DNA of 64,000 bases from Auriscalpium vulgare (lineage: Eukaryota > Basidiomycota > Agaricomycetes > Russulales > Auriscalpiaceae): the NCBI GenBank assembly GCA_019915015.1, contig JAHBBC010000027.1:186001-250000 (forward strand), given 5' to 3'. The notes under the pieces were generated by a model that saw only the letters and a program-made list of their open reading frames with translations, was not told the origin of the DNA and made no database searches. Below, one piece after another: positions 41,979 to 55,182 of the stretch. The position numbers and the translations under genes are program-made. Positions within the stretch are counted from its first letter, which is position 1. Every line of letters begins with the position of its first letter.

Positions 41979-43969
41979 ATGATGTCCGGTGCCAACAACT
42001 CTGAAGCCGTCTCTGCCATGGAATTGATGATCGCGGACTCCCATGTCCTCCGGTCCACTCCAGCACCACATTCCACTCTGAACATTGCCACATGCACACC
42101 GGCGCGCATCTCTGATTCCTTCCCTTTCAACCCTCCCGGCCACTCTCGTCCTGGTTTCCCATTGGAAATCCAGATTGAAATTCTCTGTAATCTCGACGTG
42201 TACGACATTATACGGCTCCGCATGGTACGTTTGCCTTGTCATCAATTTGTATGCATCCTGAAGACCGCCTAGGTTTGTCGATGGCTTCATGACATCACGC
42301 ACGCAAGACCTATATGGCAGTCCCTCATCCGCCGGTCCCACTTGCCTATCTCTCCGTTGCCTTGCATTGATGTTCCACCATCGTCTTTCGATGAGGAGTA
42401 TCTGCTCCTGTCATCCCTTGCTATGAAGGCCGCTTGGGACTGCGGCAAACCAGTCATGTCTGCGTACACTGCACTGGAGCTCGAGGACCTAATTCTGTCC
42501 CTCGAACTACTGCCTGGAGGCAGGCACCGCGTCGTGATTTCTGACTACCAGTCGGCCTTCGAGGGGTTTGCGTCAATGTCCGTCCACCAATTAGATCGTC
42601 AAGGTCACGCTCATTCGTTCGAGATCTATCGTGAAGCAACTCTTAAGACCCTATTTTGCACCAAAGCAAAATACTTGACCTACAAAGGCCGCAGGGGAGT
42701 CATGATTGCCCTTGCCGGGGTTTCAAATATTGATGTGTGAGTGTCTCCACCTCGATTGGGATTCCTGGTGAACTTAATTTGACCTGTTGTGTAGTTTTCC
42801 CAACGAGGAGGATGCCTTTGTCGCTGTCCATTTTGTCTCCTTTGACGGAAACGAACACTCCGGTGTGGTATTTTGGATCCCGCTCCGCTTGAAGAAGAAG
42901 ATACTTCAGATTGATCTCGCCGAGATCGACAATCATGCATGCATGGGTCTCGCCTTTGAAGGGACGATCGAAATCCATGACCTCGAGACCATGAATCGGG
43001 TGGCATCTGTCCTTCGTCCGCCAGCGGCTGCTGAGTACAACGAAGAGGTTCCACAGACCGATACGGTGAGCTCGTTGCAGACGTATCAATAGTCGCTCAG
43101 ACATTAACAACATTTAGGACGAATATATCATCAAGGCTATCTGCATTCTTCCAGAACAGCACGAGCTCCTTTTGGTGCGCACCAAGGAGGATGATAGCCG
43201 GCATTGTCATTTCTTCGAACTATTTTCCCTTCCAAGGATAGCCAGCAATAGGACACTCTCAACGTTACCGCCGATCTCCTCAGCAACCTCGTGCTTGCCG
43301 GTCTGCGTCGATGTCGCATGGAAGCTTGAGCAAGCGTGGATATCAGGCCCCGAGGCCGCTTTGCGGGGTCCATGCATACCGAAGTGCCAAGAAACATTCC
43401 CTTTGTCGGTAATACTCAAAGGTCGCTACACGCAGGCTGACGATAATTTTGACGTCGGAGAGATACTCGTTCGTCGCTATACCATTTGGCCCGAGCGTCG
43501 GGATTACTCGGTGGGTGAAGGGAAGCTGCCAAGTGACACAGGATACCGCTATGCAATCCATGAAAAATCGATCGTACACGTGGAGAACGAGGTGTACCCC
43601 TCATGCACGGACATCCGTATTTTCCCCGGAGCGCAATTTTCTTTCATGACCGCTGATACGCACCGTAGTATTTTTCTTTTTTCACCATCAGTTCCTCCGC
43701 CAAGTCCACCCCGACCGACTCTGATGGAGCAGAGCGGAGCGGACCAGGAAGAGGTGGAAGAAATCTGGTCCAAGGAGATTGGGTTTCTCGCTAATTCGGT
43801 GCCGAAAGTATTGGCATGGGATGGTTGGTCTGGCAGCCTGTCCGTTGTCTACCCAGAGACACCGACCATTATCAGAACGTCGTATATGACACCACACTAT
43901 CCTACACTTCTTCCTCGACGCACTGTATGGGGCCAGGTAGTAGAAGAGACACTTCATAGGAGGCCATGA
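41979..43969 (+). CDS. Spliced F-box protein (610 aa)
   Basis: Exons 41979-42224, 42273-42736, 42795-43065 and 43118-43969; introns are 48, 58 and 52 nt with canonical ends and the 1833-nt coding sequence stays in frame. The F-box (about residues 59-101) starts with F-P-L-E-I-Q-I-E-I-L and is split by intron 1 just before V-C-R-W. The C-terminal part looks like short strand repeats, as in the WD/Kelch-less F-box proteins of Agaricomycetes, with no repeat I can name. Likely an SCF adaptor. A run of 12 C lies just before the ATG. The last 370 nt and the 3' flank are duplicated at 44405-44890. Confidence 0.85.
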
Positions 43970-44169
43970 TTGTAGTCTGCGTGACGATCGGTCCGATCCT
44001 ACTACCATGTATTAATTTCCTTCGTAGTGTTATGATAAAAATGACAGATGAAGCACCGGTGAAGCAATTGAATGGTACGTGAAACGTGCATATGCATGCG
44101 ACCTACGTCGTGAAGCAAATAGGCCGATGCGCTTCCTCAACTCATATTTGCATAGGCTCCAACCAGCCT

Positions 44170-44395
44170 CGCGATCTCGGTGCGGGGAACTACATCGCGA
44201 TGACCTGGTTACTCATCCATCTGCGCGCTGTGGTGCAATTACTGGCCCGATGAAGTCACGAGAAAATTCCGCCCTGCTCACGGAGTGCACGGCAACGTAC
44301 TTTGCCGGGGTCTCGGGTGAACGACACCGTAAGCAGAAGGAGGTGACGCGGTACTATCGAGAGCGGGTCAACAGCCGACTTCATGCATCATGCAC
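44170..44395 (+). repeat. Diverged dispersed repeat, copy 1
   Basis: This stretch is similar, in the same orientation, to 47490-47715, with shared blocks around GGTGCAAT and GCGGGTCAA followed by CCGACTTCATGC. It ends where the duplicated F-box exon begins. Origin unknown; possibly an old transposon remnant. Confidence 0.5.
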
Positions 44396-44404
44396 AGAAG
44401 CGGT

Positions 44405-44783
44405 GTGCAGCCGCTCGTGCACGGACATTCGCATTTTCCCCGGAGCGCAATTTGCTCTGACTCTCATGACCGCTGATACGCACAGTGGTTTTAATCCATT
44501 TTCACCATCAGTTCCTCCGCCAAGTTCACCCCTACCGACTCTGATGGAGCAGGGCGGAGCGGACCATGCAGAGGAGGAACACATCTGGTCCAAGGCGATT
44601 GGGTTTCTCACTGGTTCGGTGCCGAAAGCATTCGCATGGGACGGTTGGTCTGGCAGCCTGTCCGTTGTCGACCCAGAGAAACCGAATTGTATACGAACGA
44701 TGCATCTGACGCCACAGTACCCTACACTTCTCCCTCGATGCACTGGGTGGGGCCAGGAAGAAGAGACGCTCATTTTAGTCTGA
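44405..44783 (+). pseudogene. Tandem duplicate of the 3' end of the F-box gene
   Basis: It repeats 43600-43969 at roughly four-fifths identity, with small indels, and the similarity goes on into the 3' flank to about 44890. It lacks the F-box and the first three exons, so it is a partial copy. Confidence 0.8.
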
Positions 44784-44889
44784 GTGACGATTGGCTCGTT
44801 ACTACTGCCATGTATTCTGACCATTCGTGGTGTTACAGCAATGTCAGGTGAAGCACATGACGGGGAAGAATGGTACGTGAAAGGTGTCT

Positions 44890-47800
44890 CGTACGTACGT
44901 CGCGAGAGCGAGAAGTCCCATCAGGGAAACCATCCTTTGATAATGGCGAGTAATGGCGAGTAATTTAGCACCGATTACACAATTATCTGTCATTAGTGAG
45001 TTATCGTGTCATTAGAGCCATTGTTTTAGTCCCCCTCTAATCCGTGGAAATTAGTGGATAGTCCGTGGGTAATCAACAGCCAATTACTTGGATGGATGTC
45101 AGCAAACGCGCAGGATGCGCGCAGCTATTTAGCTCGTATTCACTCGATGTTTAGATGCTACTTATTTGGCCGTTATCAGTTGGTAATGGCAATTATATTG
45201 TGGGTATCCGGGCATACACGACGCTATCTCTACTCTAGTGCTATGCTAGCCTCGCATCGACGGTGCCTCGCAAGCTTCAGCGTCGCGTCGACAGCTCTCG
45301 CACCCGCTTGGCCGCGCACACGGTCCTGCGCAGGAAACCGCGGCTATGTATGAACTCACCACTCCGTCGTGTGCTGTCCGAGCGCAGAAGGTCGCAGTAC
45401 ATGTGCTTGCGGCCTTGCAGGACGGGCGGGCAGGACGTCTGACGATCTGAGTGTCGTGTGTGAGACTCTGCGCGCGCATGGAAGACGGAAGACGGGATCA
45501 GTGCGCACCGGGTGACCACTCCTACTCTGACTTGGCGCGGATGCTCGAGCTGTGGCAATGCTGGGGTCTCGCGGGCACACAGCGAAGGGCGACGTCGACA
45601 GACGATAGAGGGACATACAGCAAAAAAACGGGGATAGAGCGAAGTGGGACATCGTGAGCGAGGCCGAGGATAGCTGGATGGCGAGCAGGAGACGGCACCT
45701 ACTTGCGGAGGTTGTCGAAAGACAGACAGCATGGTAGCGGCATGAACCATGAACGAGGGGGTGCGGAAGCGCCACGGTCCGTCCATGCACACATGCTGAC
45801 GACACTGTCAGCACCGAACAAGACGTGCTGAGGGAAAGTACATACCATTGTCGCCAGCTTTATGAGGGCGCGCGGAGTCGTCTCGTGTCGCGACATCGTC
45901 AACCACCTCCCGCACTGCCGCCTTGGTCTTTTGAATGCCGCTCCGATCGCTCGGCAGGGCGCCTCACGCGGTCGGAGCATGCTCGGGCTACCGTGGGCGC
46001 TGGTCAGTCGAGTTGTACTGGAGAGTCTGACTACGTAGTCACCGTTGTGTAAGGCCGTAGGCGGGTGTGCTGCGGGTGTTGTGTGTCCATCTCGATGCGC
46101 GCTGCCAGCTGTCGAAAGCGACGACGATTGAGTGGCGGAGCTTGTGACGCAGCAATGTTGCCGTGGTGCAGCTTTGATATGGAAAAGAAACCCTGTTGGA
46201 AACGACGGTGCGTGTGCGCGAGCTAGTTGTGGGTGAGCGCAAGAGGTGCCGACGAAAACATTAGCGAGACGAATGTCGCTGAATAAGTGTACTCCTGGGC
46301 CCACGAACCTTCCGCTGCTGATCACAGGTCCATAACACTGACCCATCGAAACCTCTTGCTCGCTGCTTATGTGGAAAGCGGAGGATGCGTGAGTGGATGG
46401 TAGGCGGGGACTGGAAAGGGCTCCGCTCTCAAGCGACCGAAGTTCAACATGAGACAAACAAGAGCAAATAAAGGACTTGCTGTAGTTACTCCGATATTGT
46501 TGATCTTCGGACATCCGCCGAGTCCATGCAGCACCTCGCATCGGCCGCTGCGCCCAGTTCGCAATATTTGTGTTTGTACTAATGACTTGTACATACACTG
46601 TTTCAGAAGCGCGAATTATGTGTGCAGTCCGACGAGATGCTGCGCTACGCCGCCAGATGCAGCTGTCCTCTTTGGCCCTAGAGCGGCCATGGACCGGGGT
46701 CGGCTCAATCGAATGCGAACCACGTCTCAGAGTCATACGTAGAGCGAGTGAATCGTGACATCGACTTGACGAGCCAGCGCTTGTTATGTCTGGAGCTTAA
46801 CCGGCATCTCGGAGCACTAGACCTCACGAGTCACGACTTCGTCGAATGAATTAATGGAACTTCCGTTGGCCATTCTGTCGTATTGACAGGTGAATTTGCG
46901 AGGTAGTTTCGTGAAGATAATGTCTTTGTGTCGTGGTGATGAGTCGCACTGTCGCCAGTCTGAGCTGCCGCTTCCGAGGCGTGAGAGTCGCGTCTTCAGT
47001 AACATACAGTACTACTGACTCGTACTGAGAGATTGGGGCATTTTCAAAACTTAGCGAGCTTGTCGCGTCAATTCCTGGAAATTTCACGCCGCTATTATGA
47101 GGCACTTTGTAGTATACCTTAGCCTGTAGGAGCTAATTCTACGCACGGAGTCTCTGTATCTACAAGGTTGTCGTTCAGGGTTTCCGGCCCATCTGTAGAT
47201 TAGTCAGCTTCCCTAATAACCCGCAGACGGATGGTCGACTTCACTTCTCAGTGTCCACGTACCTCCTCGCCTTCTGCTGAAACCCAAAGACTCCTAACGT
47301 CTCTAGGTAAGATCCTGTTAAGTATCTCGCTCATTGACTAAGTTCTGAAATTTCTTAGTCTCATTATTGTCTTTAGCAGGAGGTTAGCGACACGTTACCG
47401 CGTTACCCTAGTTAGTCGCCCTTTAGCATGGGAAGGTTTTCCTGATGCCGATGCGCGATTTCCTCGAGTCATATTCGCAAACGATTGACCCAGCCTCGCT
47501 AACTCCGTGCCAGGGACTTCATCGCGAGCCATGGTGATACATGCACCTGCGCACCGTGGTGCAATGACCGGCCGAAAAGTCATGACAGAACTCTGCTCTG
47601 GGTACAGAGTGCGTGCACGGCAAAGGATATCGTCCGGGCCTCGGTCATGCAGCATGAGCAGAAAACGGCGACGCGGTACCGAGAGCGGGTCAAAAAGCCG
47701 ACTTCATGCGTGAAACCTCGCTGGAGCCGGAGCAGAGCGAGAGAGTGTTGCGCAACTGTGCAGCCTGCCACAACGCTGAGGTCTCCACGTTTCGTGCCAG

Positions 47801-49977
47801 AGACGTCGTGAATAGTTGACGCCGCTGGGCAGAACACAGAACGACTAGCTCTGCGGAAAGTTATTCACAGAGCAGCGAATTCTTCGCAAAGGATGTCTCG
47901 CTTCCAAGTGCAAATTGCATCGGTGTTTGCGTCCCCCACCGTCGAGGAAACTTGCGAGAGCCATCAGAAACATACGAAGAGGGCGCTGTCGATGCGAGAT
48001 CCCCGAGGCATGCGATGTACATCGCGCAACCGCCATCAAGCTCGTGTGCCAACTATTACCTTGCCATGGCTGCCGCGAACGCGCTCAGAATAGCGGTCAT
48101 AAGCATTACGTTGGCGGGCGGGAGAGATAGGTGCGTGGCAAGCTCGGTCTAATATTGCCCCACCTATTGCAAGATCAGCCGCGGAGACGAGGGACGGAGC
48201 TCCGCTTGAACGCACCTAGATGGCATTTAGTGGCCAGCAATCCATAGCATGCTAGCCACGGCCCGACGTTCTCAGAGCGAAAGAGTCTCACATTCACGAC
48301 AAGTATAGGTACAGACGAAGTGTAAGACTCGGGCCAGAAAGACGCACCTTCAAATCTGCTCGCCAATCTGCCGCAGCATCGCCGGTCGCAGATGTTGTCT
48401 AGTGGTTGGCGTCACAGTCGAGAAGCGAACGCTCCGGCTCGGGCGCAGCGCTGGCGGTGCCATGACCCTGATTAGACATCCCTTGCTTGTGGTGCTGTCG
48501 CGTCCGCAACGCGCGTCTGAGTCGATGTTTGGCTTCGTCCGGATGGACAACGGGGCTCACCATATTGTATTGCGCAGCTGTAGGTTATGTACAGTGGCAC
48601 TACATACACGTCGTCCTCGCAGCAAATGGAGGAGACGATGTCTGGAGAGAGTAAGGTATGAGTAGCGGGGATCATCTCCGTCGCGCGCTAGACGCTCGTC
48701 GCCGCGTAGAGGATATATTGTATGCGCAGGCACGTCGTGCAGGGCATATGCCTAAATCGGAGCACGCTGCACCCTGGACAGACGAATAAGACCCCACGTT
48801 CGAAGTAGAGTGTCCAGTTGCAGAGCGCTGCGCGCAAGGGGGATCTTGAAGAACGAGCTAAGAGAATATTACGATAGGTAGCGGGAGCCAATGCATACTG
48901 CCGTGTCAGATTCTAATTAGCGTACGACCTCCTTTAGAATTACAGCACTTTGAACGCCACAGACTTCGACGTACCTGAGTACGAAACCGCAGCGACAGCC
49001 TGAGAGCGTCCGGGGAATATCAAGCAGTCGACGCGCCGGCCGGCCCGAAATTTCTCTCAAAACGGGATCCTCAGTTTGAAGAGTACGCCAACGCCGGGGC
49101 GAAGATACCGTCGCGACGGACGGTCAGACGCAACCCACGATCGTACTTCAGACAGAAAGTCAGTCGGTGGCCGGCGCTCCAAAATACAGTCGGCGTGCGG
49201 CGGGGAAGCATCGCAGCGTGCTCATCGCGCGCTCGCTTGCACAAGCGAGCGCCACGAAACGTGCGCATCTAGGCGTCTGAAGAACAAACAAAGATGCTGG
49301 AGTGAGCGCGCTGCGATGGGATTCGAGGAATGACTTTCTTACCTTCGACCTCAGACTCGGAGGGCAATGATGGCAGGACTGCGCCCCTGGAAGAAGAATC
49401 GAAAGGGCGATCTCGCGGACAGTTGACAGTAGAAACGAGGCTGCTTCTCGGGCAAGACAGCGCGGACGCCTGGTCAAAGGTAGTGCGCGAGCGCGATGAA
49501 GGCTCATCAGGCAGCAGCGCCGCCGAGGACAAGGCGTCACCTGCCAGCGTGCATCATCGGCTCATAGTCTGCCCAATAGTCCGCCCACTACGCCGAGCTA
49601 CGTCGCCGCGCGCGCTTGTGGTAACCGTGCTCGACGCAATGCTAGGTATTCTTGCTCTGACTTTCGGGGTGCAATGTGGACTGACCGACGCATGTCCAGC
49701 GTATCAAAATTTGCTGGAGAGCGGCGATGTTCAGGGGTATATTGGATGCGCGACTGTCGTGACGGTCGATGAGCGCGACTGGAGAAGAGAGAAGATGTTC
49801 AGGTACGCACCAGGCCCCCGATTTGCGCATGGGCATTATCCAGCTTGCTGAAGTCTTGACGGCTGGTCCATCTAGCGATGCCCGCATATCCATCGGCGTA
49901 TTGGTGGACTTCGACGCGGTAGCCAACGTTCCTACCGTCGCCCCGCGCCTCGTCAGCCCATTTACTTCCCATCGCAC
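44890..49977. other. Gene-poor, repeat-like region
   Basis: AT-rich patches (44940-45230, 46840-47400) alternate with GC-rich parts. Several minus-strand intron-like signals exist (for example a GTATGT donor near 45843), and a 345-codon minus-strand frame spans 45699-46736, but composition is biased and no domain is seen. I cannot support a gene here. Confidence 0.45.
47490..47715 (+). repeat. Diverged dispersed repeat, copy 2
   Basis: Direct counterpart of 44170-44395. Confidence 0.5.
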
Positions 49978-50478
49978 ATGAACCGATCCACTCACCAACT
50001 GCTCGCGCAGACGCCCATACCCTTTCTCTCCACGCGCATCCTCGCACACCTCCGGCACGGCACGCCCTACACCGCCACGCCCTTCGACGCGCTCGAATCC
50101 TTCGCGCTCGCTCTCATCTACGCGGCCCTCGCTTCCCTTGTGCACGTCGCGCCGGCCGTGGGCGTGTTCTGGGCCGAATACTCGCACCTCAACAACGCGT
50201 CGCGCCACATACAGACTGCGCGCGAGCGCCTGCGGGTGGTGTTTGCGAGGGCTAAGTCTGGGGACGCGGGGGTGGGCGTGTGGCGGGAGGTCGTGCTGGA
50301 GCTGATGGACCTGGCGAAAGAGGGCCGGGCGCGGGCGGGGGAGATGCAGCGGGATGGAGGCGCAAATGGGGAGAGGTGGGCGCATATCGTGGGCGAGTGG
50401 GTTGAGAGGTACGAGAGGGTGCTGAGGGATGCGGGGGAGTATATGCTGGAATCGTGGAATGCGGTGAAGAGGACGTGA
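49978..50478 (+). CDS. Hypothetical helical protein (166 aa)
   Basis: Open frame from ATG 49978 with normal amino-acid composition; the opposite strand frame is Pro/His/Arg-rich and is a shadow. It has a hydrophobic stretch near residues 44-66 and then long amphipathic helices rich in Glu, Arg and Ala. No family recognised. Upstream exons are possible but were not resolved. Confidence 0.45.
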   Translation: MNRSTHQLLAQTPIPFLSTRILAHLRHGTPYTATPFDALESFALALIYAALASLVHVAPAVGVFWAEYSHLNNASRHIQTARERLRVVFARAKSGDAGVGVWREVVLELMDLAKEGRARAGEMQRDGGANGERWAHIVGEWVERYERVLRDAGEYMLESWNAVKRT

Positions 50479-50599
50479 ATCTGAACAGGGCATGATGGGG
50501 TTGGGATGTGATTAGTACAGAGAAGACGACCTAAAACAAGGAGACGCGCCTGGAATATCCCTGAATTCCGTTCGGACACCTCCTGTTACGCATCGCAAG

Positions 50600-52161
50600 G
50601 CGAAAAGATTGGGAGAGCTTGCGCTGATGAGCGAGGCAAGGAAAGGCCAACGTCATGGGAGCCGGTGTGCTGTCAGCGAGCCGTCACCAAGGACACCCAG
50701 GATCGTGTCCGATCCACAAGACATCGAGGTCAGTGGGTACCGCTTGACGCATAGAGCATCCCGCCGTCGTCGCAGAGGGAATCTAGTGCAGATCGGATTC
50801 AGTCGGTCTGCGGTGGAAGGATGGTCATGACGGGGCATGTGAGAGATGTTGACGGGCGCTCGACGTATTCTCCAACCATAGACAAAAGCGGGCCATCTGG
50901 GTGTTTGACATCAAATGAAGACCCGGAGGGAATGGATGGCATACGCACGGACGTGGGCGGTCACCGGTCATCGTGGTAGAAGTCATGTAGAGACTCCATT
51001 CGTCGATAAGACTGGGGCCACGGTAATACGTAATCGATGCGGAACGTAGAGTCGTCAAATGATGGAGAGCCCGCCGCTTGCTGGCGGAACGACTGTCTTC
51101 GAATTCCGCTCATAGTCGGCAGGCGATATCCACGCGGCATGGTCGGCAATGCAGCATCTACAAATCCTCATGAATATACCATGTACTGCGAGAAACACGT
51201 CGGAGAGGGCAGGAATAGTAACTCGGTGCTCAGGTGGGAAAAGGGGGACGGTGCCCTCGGCGTTGCAGCAGGAGTCGAGGAAGAGAGTATTCGACCGCCC
51301 GTCCACCGGATAATCGCGCGGAAAAATACGCCATGCGCCATGCCTGTCATGAGGGAAGAAGATGAAGCCCCGGCTACTAGCTCAATGGCGAGACTGCGAA
51401 CCTATTCGTTTGGTCATGCGACCACGCCTATCTATTCCATTGAATTGCGGGTCCGTTCAGCGCTCCAGGGCCGCCACGGAGCTCGCGAGCTCCACGAGCA
51501 GATTTCAAGGAGGCTAACGGAACGTTTAGTGATCGCTGCGGTACTGAGATATGGGCATATACGCACGTGTGTATCTTCTCCGGGCGGTCATCCCATCGAG
51601 GGTCGGGCGGGGTAGGGTTGGGCCTGCGGCATCAGCGTCGCATGCTCCTGCGGGGCGAAATTTTGCACGCCATTGATAAGGCGCGCCGAAGACCAAGATT
51701 GCGGATCGCGGGTCCAGTAACGGGGAAACAGTAACGGGGAAAAAGGACAAGACGGCGGTCCTTGCCGAGGAGAGGGTCCGACGAAGATGTTGAGCGTTGC
51801 TCGCAATGGCCGATGGCGGTCTGAACGGTGGGCGGTAAGGACATGGGACACCAGCTCGAGACTAGCCACGCACCTGCGCCGGAATATGCGTCTCTCATCT
51901 CTCTCCATCTTCCGGCCCTGTCAATCCTCGAGATTCGGAGATCGACTGGGGCTCCCTGGGAACCGTTTGTCGTAGATAAGGTTGCATGTGATGCGATGCG
52001 TAGCCCTGGACTGCCTGTGAATGTGGGCCAGATCAAATGCAGGAAGACCTGCCCGGAATGATCAGTGGCGAGCACGAGGAGCTCGAGATGCCTGGAGATG
52101 CACGCACCTATAGAGAATTGGGCAACACCGGGACCGAGCCGGAGGCGAGCAGGAGTGTCAG
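50600..52161. other. No supportable gene
   Basis: Only short overlapping frames on both strands. No domain, signal peptide or splice chain was found. Confidence 0.4.
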
Positions 52162-52698
52162 ATGGCTGGCAAGATTTCCATCGCCTACGGCGGCTTGTTC
52201 AGACTGAGACACACAGCTGGTGGAAAGCATTTCGAGTCGATAATGCAGATGTATCAAAGGGTACACATGAAGACATGGCGAAGCGGGTCTGGGTCGTCCG
52301 AGTCGTCCGACGTCGCTGGCAGTGGCGCAGATATTCCCACGCTTTCCGGCTTTTTCACCACCCAACTCATCAGTAAGTTCACCAATCTTTGCAAGTCGCT
52401 TCCACTTCGCTGAGACAGAATCATCATTCACATAGTATTCAATGGCTACGCTTTGTGGATGGAGAGTCAATTGCATCGCGATATCTCAGGGAAGGTCTCT
52501 GCCGTATCCACGCCATATGCTCCGTCGCTACTCCCTATCTCCTCGCCGACAAGCACATGGACTGCTTGCCTTGCTATTTGTGGACTGCGGGTCCTTCTGG
52601 GGCATCAGAAGTATGCACACGAGCAACACATCTGGATGGCCCCTGGAGTCGCTCATCGACGGCACCGGCATTCAATTGCATTACATCCGGCCATATAA
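52162..52698 (+). CDS. Possible two-exon gene (157 aa)
   Basis: Exons 52162-52372 and 52436-52698 join in frame over a 63-nt intron (GTAAGT donor, CATAG acceptor). The second exon is open in all three frames for a long way, so the choice of frame rests only on the first exon. A hydrophobic stretch lies in the second exon. No family recognised. Confidence 0.28.
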
Positions 52699-53481
52699 TC
52701 GGCGTTCTTTGTACTATCCGTCAGTCCTCTCGAGTCTCGACCAGGATCGTCGCCACTTCACAGGCTCATATGCCATCCCGAAGGTAGCGGTGGAATCCCG
52801 CGCGTCGCCGGTAGGCTTATTTGTGCCCCGCGTCATCGCTCGGACGTTGCCAGCTGACTGGCACCGACTGGGACCGAGACCAATAGCGATGACTGGAGGC
52901 TCACTTGTAACCTCTACTTCAACCTCGAACACTACAAGCTTGAAGTCTTGGTGTCTGTTCTCGAATCTTCTGCTGTGGTACGGGTCCAGTCCGCGTGGAC
53001 ACAGCGCCGGCAGCCTGGATGCACTCCCAACACTTTTTGATGCGTTCTTGGTCCATCCCAGATTTCAGATCACGATCGGCGGCAGGAGTCATCTGGGATC
53101 GAAACATGCTCAAACAAAGGGAAAATCGGTATGAAATCATGTTCTCACGGAGGTTTGGCCCAGTACTCTGACGAAATTCCTCAAGATCCGTGAGGAAATG
53201 ACCCATCTGCGTCGACGGCAGCCGTGCCCCGTACGGCGCGGAAATCATGCTATGGTACCTGACTATGAGCCGCCCATTCAACGGACAAATGTGCCGCGCG
53301 GTGAAGGACGCTATCGCTCCGTTTTGGCTTCTCGTGCGCAGCCGACGGTACTGCAGACGAAAATATACCAGCAGATACCCCATATGTGCGTCATGCACCC
53401 CAGTACGCGGCTGCGCTCATCTTGCTACGCACAGACTATGGCGCGACCGTACTGGAGCGCAGAGCAGGGCCGTCCTGAAAG

Positions 53482-53489
53482 TATAAAAG
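53482..53489 (+). promoter_or_regulatory. TATA box of the second aspartic protease gene
   Basis: TATAAAAG, 79 nt before the ATG at 53568. Confidence 0.7.
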
Positions 53490-53567
53490 CAGCGGATATT
53501 CTGCCCACATTCCTCACCGGCCTCTTCCCCAGGAGTCGAGTACCAAGCCAAGTCTTTCTTCATCGAA

Positions 53568-55182
53568 ATGTACTTCTCTGCTGCCTTCGTCCTCGCTGCG
53601 CTGCCCTTCCTGGCCACGGCCGTCCCCGTCGCGGAGACACCGTCGGCGCGCAGCGGAGTCGCCATCCCCATCGCCAAGCGCTCTTCCCTGCACTACGCTG
53701 ACGGTGCTGTCAACCTCAAGGTCCTCCAGAAGAGGCTGCGGAGCTCTGTTGCGTGAGTGCAATTTGCCGAGCATTTCGCTGCGCAGCTGGAGCTGATGAG
53801 CGATGTGTGCTTTCTTCCAGCAAGGTCCAGAGGGGCTTCGAGATCTACCAGCGCAACACTGGCGAGGTCCACCCCTTGGCGGGCGACCTCAAGAAGCGCG
53901 CGTCGGGCAGCGACCCTCTGATCGACGGCGATGATGATGAGCTCTGGTATGGCACGATCTCTGTCGGCACTCCTGCAAAGCAGTTCACGGGTAAGCCTTC
54001 TTTCGCTCTTACATGTATGCGGTCTGCCTAACGCGCTGCTTTGACTTGTAGTCGACTTCGACACGGGCAGCAGTGACCTGTTCCTGCCTGGCTCGACTTG
54101 CGGCACGACTTGCTCTGGGCACACGCTCTACACCCCCAGCGCGAGCTCCACCGCGAAGGACCTCAAGAAGACGTTCACGCTGGATTACGGTTCCTCATCC
54201 GACAGCTCCTCTGTTTCTGGCGAGGAATATACAGATACCGTGACTATCGCCGGCTTGACAGTGCGTCCCACACATCCAGCGCTTCCTGCGAATGTATTTG
54301 AGCTGACATCTCCCGCCACAGGCCACGGGGCAGACCCTCGGCTCCGCGAAAACCTACTCAGAGAGCTTCGAGAGCGAATACTTCCCTGCTGACGGGCTGC
54401 TCGGCATGGCGTTCGAGTCGCTCTCCGATTACGGCGCGAACCCGCTCTTCCAGTCGCTCATCGCGAACGGCGAGATCACGAATGAGTCGTTTGGCTTCTA
54501 CTTTGCGGAGTCCGGCTCGGAGCTGTACCTCGGCGGCGTCAACAGCGCGCTTTACACCGGCAGCTTCACCTACGCCGCTGTCACCACTGCAGTCAGTCTT
54601 CCTCTTCACGACTACGAGTTTCCGCGGCGCTGATTCTGATTGACGTGCAGGCATACTGGCAGACGAAGTTCGACAGCTTCTCTGTCAATGGCGTGCAAGT
54701 CGTCGGAAGCACCGCGACCATCCTCGACACCGGTACCACCCAGATCATCGGCACTTCCGCTGGTGTCAAGGCGCTCTATGCCAAGATCACCGGTGCCAAG
54801 GCGGACAACTCGCTCGGCACCGGCCTCTACAGCAGTACGTATTTCCTATAGCATATCTCAGCGCCACTGGTCACTGACGCCGCGCGCAGTCCCTTGCACG
54901 TTCAATACGCCCCTTGAGGTGTCGCTCGGCGGCAAATCCTTCACCATCGAGCCCAGCACCTTCAACCTCGGCCCCGTCTCAACGGGATCGTCCACTTGCG
55001 TGGGTGGTGCTGCTGCGGACGATGAGATCGGCAGCGGTAAGTACTTACGCATGGCACGCGGACCAGTTTGCTCATATACGCGTCCCACAGAGTTCTGGAT
55101 CCTCGGCGACGTCTTCATGCGCAACGTCTACACCCAGTTCGACGTCGGCAACAAGCGCATCGGCTTCGCCAGCCTTGCTTGA
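53568..55182 (+). CDS. Secreted A1 aspartic protease, polyporopepsin type (418 aa)
   Basis: Seven exons: 53568-53752, 53821-53990, 54052-54260, 54322-54591, 54651-54834, 54890-55036 and 55091-55182; introns are 54-68 nt and every junction keeps frame. Signal peptide, Lys-Arg-rich propeptide, and catalytic D122-T-G-S and D304-T-G-T motifs are present, with the conserved F-W-I-L-G-D strand near the end. Exon lengths equal those of the gene at 37790-39394 except exon 3, and the two genes point in opposite directions. Both catalytic aspartates are kept, so the enzyme should be active. Confidence 0.93.

Noticed and set aside
45699..46736. 345-codon open frame on the minus strand
   Set aside because: Composition is biased, intron-like signals cut through it, and no domain or related sequence in the window supports it.
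49642..50493. 283-codon minus-strand frame opposite the gene at 49978
   Set aside because: It is rich in Pro, His and Arg, typical of an antisense shadow of a GC-rich gene.
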